From Vicinamibacterales bacterium (GTDB taxonomy: Bacteria; Acidobacteriota; Vicinamibacteria; Vicinamibacterales; UBA2999), in NCBI GenBank assembly GCA_041659285.1, contig JBAZYO010000001.1:434001-498000 (forward strand): a DNA stretch of 64,000 nt, written 5' to 3'. Each line of letters opens with the position of its first letter. The first letter of the stretch is position 1. The notes below the pieces were generated by a model that searched no databases, was not told the DNA's origin, and saw nothing but the letters and a program-made list of their open reading frames with translations. This document shows positions 16,096 through 23,728 of this stretch, piece by piece. Position numbers and translations under genes: made by a program.

Positions 16096-17529
16096 CTAGA
16101 ACAGCACCTTCCGCTGGTTGGAGGTCGGAATCTTCAGCTCTTCCCGGTACTTCGCGATGGTGCGCCGCGCCAGCATCAGACCCTCCCGCTGCAGGATGTT
16201 GACGATCTTCGAGTCGCTGAGCGGCTTCTTGGGGTCCTCGCCCTCGATGATCTTCTTGATCCGGTTCTTGATGGTCACCGACGACACCGCGTCGCCGTAC
16301 GAGCTGCTGATGCCGCTGTGGAAGAAGTACTTCATTTCGAACACGCCCTGGGGCGTGTGCATGTACTTGTTGGTGACCACGCGGCTGACGGTCGATTCGT
16401 GCATGCCGATGTCGTTGGCGACGTCGCGCAAGACCAGCGGCCGCAGGTGCTCGATGCCGTGATCGAGGAAGTCGCGCTGGAACGTGCAGATGCTGGTGGC
16501 CACCTTGTGGATGGTCTTCTGCCGCTGCTCCACCGACTTAATCAGCCACAGCGCCGAGCGGAACTTGTCTTTCACGTAGGCGCGCGTCTCGTCGTTGTTC
16601 TCGGCCGCGCCCTTGTCGAGCAGGCGGCGGTAGGTCGGGCTGATCCGCAGTTGCGGCAGGCCGTCTTCGTTCAGCACCGCGACGTACTGATCCTCGACCT
16701 TGACGATGTAGACGTCGGGAATGACGTACTGCGACGGCTGCGGGTTGAAGCGGCTGCCCGGCTTGGGGTCGAGGTGCTGGATGATCTCGATGTGACCCTT
16801 CAGCTCTTCGAGCGTCAGCCCCAGCTTGCGGGCCAGGTCCGGCATCTGGTGGTTGTGCAGCAGGCGCAGGTGCTCGGAGACGATCTTCTCCGTGGGCGTG
16901 CCTTCGAGGTGCAGGTGCTTGATCTGCAGCGTCAGGCATTCCTGCAGGTCGCGGGCCGCCACGCCGATGGGGTCGAAGCCCTGGATCAGGCGCAGCGCCT
17001 TCTCCACTTCGTCTACCGGCCAGGGCCCCATCGAGGCGATTTCATCCACCGACGCCACCAGGTAGCCGTCGTCGTCGAGGTTGCCGATGATCGCTTCGCC
17101 AATCTCGCGGTTGACGTCGGCCTCGGACTGCAGGGACAGCTGCCATTCGAGATGGTCGGTCAGCGACGAGCTGGTCGACAGTGTGTTCTCGATCGGCGGC
17201 AGTTCCTTGACCTCCTGCGGCGCCCGCGGGCGGTAGCCGTCGTCCAGGTAATCGCCGAAGAAGTACTCGTAGTCGGCGTCGTCCCAGGAATCGGTCTTGT
17301 CGGCCTTGGCCTTGTCTTCGCTCTCTTTTTCGGCAGCCGGCTGCGCCTCCGCGGCCTGGAGGTCCTCGGTGGGGACTTCCTCGAGCAGCGGGTTCTCGAC
17401 GACCTCCTGGTTGAGGAGATCCGCGAGTTCCAATGTCGACATTGGAAGAAGCTTGATCGCCTGCTGCAGCGACGGCGTCAGGATCAGCTTTTGCGCGAGT
17501 CTGGTTTGGAGCTTCTGCTGAATGGCCAT
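16096..17529 (-). CDS. rpoN: RNA polymerase sigma-54 factor
   Basis: Alternative sigma factor requiring AAA+ activators. The 477-residue protein has the glutamine/leucine-rich region I at 1-50 (LAQKLILTPSLQQAIKLLPM), an acidic region II, and the core-binding domain around 115-300 (FDPIGVAARDLQECL). The HTH follows (HESTVSRVVTNKYM), and the RpoN box ARRTIAKYREEL is near the C-terminus. It lies between lptB and hprK, the same neighbours as in many proteobacteria. The 1317-residue NtrY-like kinase elsewhere in the window is a conceivable upstream regulator of a sigma-54 activator, but no activator is present here. Confidence 0.96.
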   Translation of the reverse strand: MAIQQKLQTRLAQKLILTPSLQQAIKLLPMSTLELADLLNQEVVENPLLEEVPTEDLQAAEAQPAAEKESEDKAKADKTDSWDDADYEYFFGDYLDDGYRPRAPQEVKELPPIENTLSTSSSLTDHLEWQLSLQSEADVNREIGEAIIGNLDDDGYLVASVDEIASMGPWPVDEVEKALRLIQGFDPIGVAARDLQECLTLQIKHLHLEGTPTEKIVSEHLRLLHNHQMPDLARKLGLTLEELKGHIEIIQHLDPKPGSRFNPQPSQYVIPDVYIVKVEDQYVAVLNEDGLPQLRISPTYRRLLDKGAAENNDETRAYVKDKFRSALWLIKSVEQRQKTIHKVATSICTFQRDFLDHGIEHLRPLVLRDVANDIGMHESTVSRVVTNKYMHTPQGVFEMKYFFHSGISSSYGDAVSSVTIKNRIKKIIEGEDPKKPLSDSKIVNILQREGLMLARRTIAKYREELKIPTSNQRKVLF

Positions 17530-17546
17530 GTCCGGCTCTTACAATC

Positions 17547-18275
17547 TTAGTCCAGCCGGAAATCCGTCCCGAGGTAAATCCGACGGACTTCCTCGTCCGC
17601 GGCCAGCGCCGCCGGGGTGCCGCTCCTGAAAATGGCCCCGTCGGTGACGATGTAGGCGCGGTCGGTGATCTTCAGGGTCTGCAGCACGTTGTGGTCGGTA
17701 ATCAGGATGCCGATGCCGCGATCCCGGAGGTGGAAGATGATCTTCTGGATCTCGGTGACCGCAATCGGATCGATGCCCGCGAACGGCTCGTCCAGGAGGA
17801 TGAACCGCGGGTTCATGACCAGGGCGCGGGTAATCTCGGCGCGCCGGCGCTCGCCCCCAGACAGGGTGTAGGCGGGCGAATTGGCGAGCGGTGTCAGCCC
17901 GAGCTCGGCCAGCAGCTCGCGCAGGCGCGTCCGCCGATCGGCGGCATTCAGGTCCAGCGTTTCGAGGATGGCGAGAATGTTCTGCTCGACGGTCAGGCCG
18001 CGGAAGATCGACGGCTCCTGCGGCAGGTAGCCGATGCCCTTGCGCGCGCGGACGTACATCGGGTCGTCGGTGACGTCCTTGCCGTCGAGCAGGACGCGCC
18101 CGGCGTCCGGCGAGGTCAGGCCGACCGTCATGTAGAACGTCGTCGTCTTGCCGGCGCCGTTGGGGCCCAGCAGCCCGACGACCTCGCCCGAGTTCACTTC
18201 AAGGCTCACGCCGCGCACCACCGTGCGGCCGCCGTATGACTTGGTCAGTTCGTGTGTGCGAAGGGTCGAAGGCAT
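17547..18275 (-). CDS. lptB: LPS export ABC transporter ATPase LptB
   Basis: Cytoplasmic ATPase of the LptB2FG complex that drives lipopolysaccharide from the inner membrane. The 242-residue protein shows Walker A GPNGAGKTT near residue 38, the Q-loop region PQEPSIFRGLTVEQNI typical of LptB, signature LSGGERRRAEI, Walker B FILLDEPFAGIDP and switch histidine ITDHNV. It follows the lptC/lptA fusion gene by 12 bp and precedes rpoN. lptF/G are not in the window. Confidence 0.95.
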   Translation of the reverse strand: MPSTLRTHELTKSYGGRTVVRGVSLEVNSGEVVGLLGPNGAGKTTTFYMTVGLTSPDAGRVLLDGKDVTDDPMYVRARKGIGYLPQEPSIFRGLTVEQNILAILETLDLNAADRRTRLRELLAELGLTPLANSPAYTLSGGERRRAEITRALVMNPRFILLDEPFAGIDPIAVTEIQKIIFHLRDRGIGILITDHNVLQTLKITDRAYIVTDGAIFRSGTPAALAADEEVRRIYLGTDFRLD

Positions 18276-18287
18276 CAGTTGGAGGCG

Positions 18288-20390
18288 CTACTTGGGCGGC
18301 GTTGCGGCGCACTTGCCGCCGCCCTTCGTCTGCGTGCGGACTTCGTTGTTGCCGTCGACTTGGACTCTATCGGACGCCTTGAAGAAGGTCAACGTCTTGC
18401 CGCTCAATTCCTGGCAGTCGGCGTCGATCATGGTGACCGGCGACCCGAGGACGACGTATTTCTCGTCCGCCGGCACGTACGACAACCGCGCCCCGGTGAC
18501 GGTCCGCTTGTCGACGATGGCGGTGACTTTGTCGGTGGCCTCGAGGCGCGTCAGGCTGTTCTCGTCTGGCGCCAGCACGATCTCGATCTTCTCCGCATGC
18601 AGGTTGCCGGACTCCCCATCCAGTTGCGCGGCGGTCTCGTAGACGGCGCGGCGGGCCTGGTCGGTGTAGGTGAACGAACCGCCGCGCGCAATGGTCGGCG
18701 GGGCCGCGCTGCCGGCGGGCGCATCCTTGCGGACAATGGCGAGCGTGGTGACCACCTTGCCGACCGCGATCAAGTCGCCCTTGGTCTCGTCGATCGTCAG
18801 GGTGTCGGCGTTGATCTGCGTCTGGCCCTGCAGCAGGCGGGCCTGGCCCTTGTACTCACCGCGGCGAGTCACCTCGTCGTAGGTCAACGAATCGGCAATC
18901 ACGTTGACCGGGTCCTTGTCGCCCAATAACCCGGGCCGCTTCCCGGCCGGTGCGTTGCCGGTGGGCTTGCGGGGCGGCTGCAGCGCACTCCTGACCTTGC
19001 CGGTGGCCACCATCTTCCTGGGGTCCAGGGTGAGGTCGATGGCGTCGGCATCAATCGTCAAGGTGTCGTCCTTGATGCGGGGACCGGCCGCGCCCTCCTT
19101 GCCACTGAGCGCGAGGGTGCCGGCCGTGATCCGGTAGCGCGCCTGGTTGCTCGTCGCGGTCAGCGGGCCGTCGGTGAACTGGAACCGGCCGGCGAACGTG
19201 GCTTCCTGCAGGGCGCCCGAAGCCGGCTCGAGCGAGGCCTCCAGGCTCTGCGCGCTGGCCACGCGCGCGCCCTGGGTCCTGGTGGCGGCCTCGGCGTAGT
19301 TCACGCCTTCCTGGAACTTCATCAACGACAGGCCCTGCGCGCCGCCCGCCGCGGTGAGGACGTTTGAGCGGATGGTGCGGGCCGAGGTGTCTTTGGTGGC
19401 CGGGAGCGTGACCGTCACCGACTGCCGCGCCGCCAGGCTTCTGACGCTGCCGTCCGGGTCCAGTGCGATGTCGAGGAACTCGCCGCTCAGCCGCTGTCCG
19501 GCCACGCCGCCCTTCCCCGCCAGCTGAATCGCGCTCTGGCCGGCCAGGGTCGCGTTCTGCAGCGTCCGCCCATCGTCTCCGTAATCGAGGTTCATGTCGC
19601 GGGCGGCCATCGACTGCAGCGCGCCCATGCCGGTGCCGCCGGTGACGCGCGAGTCACCGCGCAGTTCGATCAGGTCCGGCTCGTCGCGATCGGGGAACAG
19701 GTGGACGACCGCCTCGCCGGCGTCAATCAGCTGCCCTTCCCGATCCATGTGCATGGTGCGCTCGAAACGCATGTAGCGATCGGTCCGCGCAAAGCCGAAC
19801 GCGCCGGCGGTCACCTCCATCGCGCCCGCGGTGCCTTCGGGCGCGAAATGCACGTTGGCCTGATCGAGGAGCCACAGGGTGTTGCGTTGTTGGTCAAAGG
19901 TGAAGCCGACGCCGGTGCCCGACATGCGGCCGCGCGTGAAGCGGACCGCGCCCGGCGCGCGCACGATCTTCTCCGCATCGGTGTAGGTGGCTTCTTCACT
20001 GAACGCGGTGAGGCCGTCGTTGGTCTCGAGCTTGACCTCGCCCTTCACCTCGAAGGAGCTCTGGTCCTTGCCGACCCGGGCCTCCTTGCCGGTGATCACG
20101 AAGTTGCGGCCGCCGCGGTTGTCGACCATCACCTTGACGCCGAGCAGCTTGGTCTCGCCGCTCTGATAGGTGACCTGGCCCTGGAACTCGATCCGCAGAT
20201 CCTGGCGGGCGCCCTTGAGCTGGATGACATCGCCGCCGCGCGTCTCCACGGTGGCCGCGGGATCGAGCCGCTCGACCGGCGGCGGAGCCACGCGCACCTC
20301 ACGGGGCCGCAGCGAGTAGGCCACCGCGCCGACCACGCCGATGGCGACCAGCGCCAGCGCCGCACGCGCGCGTTTCTGCCAGGGAGTCAC
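18288..20390 (-). CDS. Fused LptC-LptA-like lipopolysaccharide transport protein
   Basis: A 700-residue periplasmic protein with a single N-terminal membrane anchor (ARAALALVAIGVVGAVAYSL). Residues about 40-200 resemble LptC (GVKVMVDNRGGRNFVITGKEA, LTAFSEEATYTDAEKIVRAP). A long beta-jellyroll region follows, and from about 485 a canonical OstA/LptA domain (VNVIADSLTYDEVTRRGEYK, INADTLTIDETKGDLIAVGK, LEATDKVTAIVDKRTVTGA). Normal LptC and LptA are each under 220 residues, so this would build a pre-fused section of the periplasmic LPS bridge. It lies directly upstream of lptB. Domain assignment is by strand pattern; a stand-alone LptA/LptD-like reading remains possible. Confidence 0.82.
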   Translation of the reverse strand: MTPWQKRARAALALVAIGVVGAVAYSLRPREVRVAPPPVERLDPAATVETRGGDVIQLKGARQDLRIEFQGQVTYQSGETKLLGVKVMVDNRGGRNFVITGKEARVGKDQSSFEVKGEVKLETNDGLTAFSEEATYTDAEKIVRAPGAVRFTRGRMSGTGVGFTFDQQRNTLWLLDQANVHFAPEGTAGAMEVTAGAFGFARTDRYMRFERTMHMDREGQLIDAGEAVVHLFPDRDEPDLIELRGDSRVTGGTGMGALQSMAARDMNLDYGDDGRTLQNATLAGQSAIQLAGKGGVAGQRLSGEFLDIALDPDGSVRSLAARQSVTVTLPATKDTSARTIRSNVLTAAGGAQGLSLMKFQEGVNYAEAATRTQGARVASAQSLEASLEPASGALQEATFAGRFQFTDGPLTATSNQARYRITAGTLALSGKEGAAGPRIKDDTLTIDADAIDLTLDPRKMVATGKVRSALQPPRKPTGNAPAGKRPGLLGDKDPVNVIADSLTYDEVTRRGEYKGQARLLQGQTQINADTLTIDETKGDLIAVGKVVTTLAIVRKDAPAGSAAPPTIARGGSFTYTDQARRAVYETAAQLDGESGNLHAEKIEIVLAPDENSLTRLEATDKVTAIVDKRTVTGARLSYVPADEKYVVLGSPVTMIDADCQELSGKTLTFFKASDRVQVDGNNEVRTQTKGGGKCAATPPK

Positions 20391-20416
20391 AACTCAGATT
20401 GTACCAATAGACCAGG

Positions 20417-20444
20417 GCCGCAGATGACACAGATGACACAGACC
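20417..20444. repeat. 9-bp iterated repeat (GCAGATGAC type)
   Basis: GCAGATGAC (20420-20428) and ACAGATGAC (20429-20437), then ACAGACC, preceded by GGCC. It resembles the GCCGCAGATTAGACACAGATT family found after the PQQ-propeller gene, recJ and the aminotransferase, with a shorter period. It lies between the divergent lptC/A and padR genes; the rest of this 141-bp gap holds the padR operator. Confidence 0.6.
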
Positions 20445-20494
20445 ATGACGATTAACCATTCAGGCCGGCATGGCCCGGCCCGCTCACGAGGGGG

Positions 20495-20526
20495 TTGACA
20501 TCCTACATCCCAACGGATGTAGGATG
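20495..20526 (+). promoter_or_regulatory. PadR autoregulatory operator/promoter
   Basis: TTGACA (-35) at 20495-20500 overlaps a perfect inverted repeat: CATCCTACATC (20499-20509), 6-bp spacer CCAACG, GATGTAGGATG (20516-20526). TAGGAT at 20520-20525 can serve as the -10 box (19-nt spacer), which puts the expected transcription start at or next to the ATG at 20532. A repressor bound to the palindrome would cover both promoter boxes. The ATGTA/TACAT half-site style fits PadR operators. Confidence 0.75.
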
Positions 20527-20531
20527 CCTAC

Positions 20532-20891
20532 ATGCCGAGAACCGTGCGCTACAAGAGCCGGATGGACCTGATGCAAGGAACCCTCGACCTGATCATCCTG
20601 CAGACGTTGAGGCGCGGGCCGCAGCATGGCTACGGTATCAGCCAGGCAATCAACGCCGCGTCCCGCGAGGCCTTCAAGGCGGAAACGGGCACGCTCTATC
20701 CGGCCCTGCACCGGCTCGAGGAGCGAGGCTGGATTGCTTCCGAGTGGAAGACCTCCGACAACAAGCAGCGGGCCAACTACTACAAGCTCACTGCAGCGGG
20801 GCGCAAGCGCCTCGCCAGTGAACAGTCCCGCTGGCTCCAGCTCGTCGAGGCCATGGCGTCGCTGATGTCGGTGCGGGATCATGAAGCGTAA
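20532..20891 (+). CDS. PadR-family transcriptional regulator
   Basis: Winged-helix repressor of 119 residues with the PadR core MDLMQGTLDLIILQTLRRGPQHGYGI, then ETGTLYPALHRLEERGWI and YYKLTAAGRKRL. In Acidobacteria such regulators are routinely paired with large ADOP permease genes. The first ATG (20532) would be on a nearly leaderless message; an internal ATG at 20562 (MDLMQGTLDL) matches the usual PadR N-terminus and is a good alternative. Its coding end overlaps the permease start by 11 bp. It probably represses its own two-gene operon through the palindrome at 20499-20526. Confidence 0.92.
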   Translation: MPRTVRYKSRMDLMQGTLDLIILQTLRRGPQHGYGISQAINAASREAFKAETGTLYPALHRLEERGWIASEWKTSDNKQRANYYKLTAAGRKRLASEQSRWLQLVEAMASLMSVRDHEA

Positions 20892-23526
20892 GGATCGCGA
20901 GCAGAGGCTGGCCGAGGAGATCGAGTCGCACCTTGCGATGGCGACGCGCGATCGCATCGAGCGCGGGGAGTCGCCGGAGGAGGCCCGACAGGCCGCACTC
21001 CTGGAGTTCGGTAACGTGCCGCTCGTGGCCCAGACGACCCGGGAGACGTGGTCGTGGGTTCGGCTAGAGCAGCTGCTCCAGGACCTGCGATTTGGCGCGC
21101 GGATCCTCTGGCATTCCCCGGCGCTAAGCCTGACGGCCGTGTTGCTGGTTGCCTTGGTGGTCGGCGGTAACACGACGGTGTATTCCGTCGTGCGCGGCGT
21201 GCTCACCAGTCCAGCGCGTGGCGTCCTCGCCGAGCGCCTGGTCACGATCAAGCACACGGAACCCGGTCGGATGCTGAGCGACCCGTACGTGAGCTATCCG
21301 AATTATCGCGATTACGCCTCCCAGTCCACGACCGTGCGCGGCCTGGCCGGCTGGGCCGACGAACGGCTGACCGTTGGCGTCGCGTCCGGCAGTTTCGCCC
21401 ACTTCGGCGCGCTGGTGACGGCCAACTATATCGAGACCCTCGGTGTGGCGATTGCGGCGGGCCGGCGGTTTCGACCGGACGATGACCAGGCGCGCGACGG
21501 ACTGGTCGCGATCGTCAGCGACCGCTTCTGGCGCGAGCGACTGCAAGGAGCCCCCGAAGCCATCGGCCAGCCGATCACCGTCAACGGGCGTGTGGCCACC
21601 GTCGTCGGAGTGACCGCCGGTGGCTTCCGAGGCGCCACCCTCACGCCAGGTGAGGATCTATGGCTGCCGCTCACGCCGTATTACCAGGCGATCGGCAGCG
21701 GCGCCGTCCTGCAGAATCGGGGACAGTGGCTGGTGCTGATGGCCGGGCAGCTGGCGCCGGGGGCATCGCTGGCCGGCGCGGGCGCCGAGTTCGCCGCGAT
21801 GGCCGACCAGTTGCGCGCGGCCCACCCCGCCGACCTCAAGGATGCCCGAACCGTAGTCAGTGACTACTCCGCCGCCGCTCTCCTCCCGGTTGCCGTGATG
21901 GCGCCGCGGTTCCTCGCCCTCTTCAGTGTGGTGACACTAATCACCCTCCTGATCGTATCGGCCAATGTGGCCAACCTGATGCTGAGCCGCTCGGTCATGC
22001 GGCAGCGTGATACCGCGGTGCGCCAGTCTCTCGGCGCCTCGCGCACCCGTATCGTTCGAATGCTGGTCGCCGAAGGCGTGGCGGTCTCGGCGGCGGCGTG
22101 GGTGGCCGCGTCCCTGTTCGCCTGGTGGACCGCCCGGGTGCTGATTCGCGTAGTCGAACCCCAGGCGGGCGTGCTCGGCGAGATCAAGCCCGACTGGCAG
22201 GTGGCGGCATACGCCATGGGGCTGGCGATGGTGGCGACCGTTGCCTTCACGACGGCCCCGGCATTGCGGACGTGGCGGCTGCAGGTGCTGCCGTGGCTGC
22301 GCAGCGGCGAGCCCGGTGTCGCGCCGGGCCGGTCGAAACTGTCGAGCGCGCTGGTCGTGATGCAGCTGGCCTTCTCGGTGTTACTCCTCACCAGCGCGGG
22401 CCTGGCGTATCGGTCGTTGTCGTTGCTCGATAGTGGCCAACCGGGTTTCAATACCGACAACCTATTGCTGGTGACCGTGCGCGCGGGCCGGGCGGGAGCG
22501 TATGTGACGGCCGCGCCGAGCGCCGCCGAGCGCGACGCCGGGTTTGCGCTGATCGCACGCATGCACGAACGATTGGGCGCCTTGGGTGACGTCGCGGCGG
22601 TGACCTACTCGCGGCGAGTCCCCAACGGCAATTTCATTGGCACCAGCCCGGTGGCGCGCGATGCTGAGGTGAAGCCGACGCCCGCAGTCATTCGGCCGGT
22701 CGGCCCGGATTATTTGCGCGCGCTTGGCCTGGCGCCGAGCGCGGGCCGCGAGATCACGATGGCGGACCGGCGCGGCAGCGCCCGCGTCGCGGTGATCAAC
22801 CAACACCTGGCCGCGGAGCTGTTTGGCGTGCAGTCGCCGCTCGGCCACACGTTGTTGGTTGGCGATCGCCGGCAGCCGGCAGAAGTGATCGGGGTTGCGC
22901 CGAACGCGCTCTATGACGGCCCGTCGCATGATGAGCGGCCACGCTATCTGTTCCTCGCGCAGCAGCAGGCCGACGGCGATCCGCCAGTGGATCCCACCTT
23001 CTACATCCGCCATCGCGGCAGCCTCGAAAGCACGACCGCAGCGGCGAGCCGGGCGCTGGCCGGCGTCGACGCCAGCGTCCCGATCGTCACCATGTCGACC
23101 ATGAACGCGCGTCTCCAAAGCGTGACGGTGCTGGAGCGCATGATCGCCAGGCTGCTGATGGCGTTCGCGGTGGCGTCGCTGGTAGTTGCCGCTTTAGGGC
23201 AGTACGCGGTGGCCATGTTCAACACGCGCCGCCGGACGAAGGACTTCGGCGTGCGAATGGCGATTGGCGCCTCATCTTCGCAGATCCAGCGCGACGTCAT
23301 TGCCGAGGCCTTGCGGCTCACATGGCGGGGCCTGGTTCTCGGGTTCGTCCTCAGCGCTGGTGCCGGCTTTGCCGCCAGAAGCGTGTTGTTTGGCGTTACG
23401 CCTACCGACCCGCTCACTTACGCCGCCGTGTTCGCCGTCCTGGCGACGGCGTCAGTCGCGGCGTCGTACCTCCCGGCATGGCGCGCCGGACGCGTCAACG
23501 TGGTGGAGGCGCTCCGGCAGGAGTGA
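20881..23526 (+). CDS. ADOP-family ABC transporter permease (MacB/FtsX-like)
   Basis: An 881-residue permease with the ADOP layout. A cytoplasmic N-terminal segment (EEIESHLAMATRDRIERGES, EARQAALLEFGN) leads into a first helix and MacB-type periplasmic domain (ALSLTAVLLVALVVGGNTTVYSVVRGVL), then three helices with ANVANLMLSRSVMRQRDTAVRQSLGA. A second periplasmic domain is followed by a final helix bundle with RTKDFGVRMAIGASSSQI. The two FtsX halves are a duplication within one chain. No ATPase gene accompanies it, as is usual for these orphan permeases; the substrate is unknown. It overlaps padR by 11 bp. Confidence 0.9.
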   Translation: MKRKDREQRLAEEIESHLAMATRDRIERGESPEEARQAALLEFGNVPLVAQTTRETWSWVRLEQLLQDLRFGARILWHSPALSLTAVLLVALVVGGNTTVYSVVRGVLTSPARGVLAERLVTIKHTEPGRMLSDPYVSYPNYRDYASQSTTVRGLAGWADERLTVGVASGSFAHFGALVTANYIETLGVAIAAGRRFRPDDDQARDGLVAIVSDRFWRERLQGAPEAIGQPITVNGRVATVVGVTAGGFRGATLTPGEDLWLPLTPYYQAIGSGAVLQNRGQWLVLMAGQLAPGASLAGAGAEFAAMADQLRAAHPADLKDARTVVSDYSAAALLPVAVMAPRFLALFSVVTLITLLIVSANVANLMLSRSVMRQRDTAVRQSLGASRTRIVRMLVAEGVAVSAAAWVAASLFAWWTARVLIRVVEPQAGVLGEIKPDWQVAAYAMGLAMVATVAFTTAPALRTWRLQVLPWLRSGEPGVAPGRSKLSSALVVMQLAFSVLLLTSAGLAYRSLSLLDSGQPGFNTDNLLLVTVRAGRAGAYVTAAPSAAERDAGFALIARMHERLGALGDVAAVTYSRRVPNGNFIGTSPVARDAEVKPTPAVIRPVGPDYLRALGLAPSAGREITMADRRGSARVAVINQHLAAELFGVQSPLGHTLLVGDRRQPAEVIGVAPNALYDGPSHDERPRYLFLAQQQADGDPPVDPTFYIRHRGSLESTTAAASRALAGVDASVPIVTMSTMNARLQSVTVLERMIARLLMAFAVASLVVAALGQYAVAMFNTRRRTKDFGVRMAIGASSSQIQRDVIAEALRLTWRGLVLGFVLSAGAGFAARSVLFGVTPTDPLTYAAVFAVLATASVAASYLPAWRAGRVNVVEALRQE

Positions 23527-23668
23527 GCCGCAGAGCGGCCATCATCTGTGACGAGGCGTTGGAACCGGGTATCGCCGCTTTGTGCGGACCCAGCCACTTG
23601 GAGGTGAAGAGGGTGTGAGACCAGACTCACTGCGGCGACTCGTTTAGACAGGATTCTGAATGTAGATG

Positions 23669-23728
23669 AATCGGCGTCTAATCTGCGTCTAATCGGTGGC
23701 TGTCTTGGTACCTGTGGCTGTCTTGGTC
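23669..23728 (-). repeat. Iterated repeat supplying the recJ stop and tail
   Basis: On the minus strand an 18-bp unit starting ACCAAGACAGCCAC occurs twice, followed by 11-bp units AGACGCAGATT and AGACGCCGATT. The recJ TAG stop (23689-23691) lies at the junction GATTAGACG, so the array encodes the C-terminal TKTATGTKTATD tail and the stop codon. The remaining 140 bp to the permease stop contain no gene that I can support. Confidence 0.75.
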
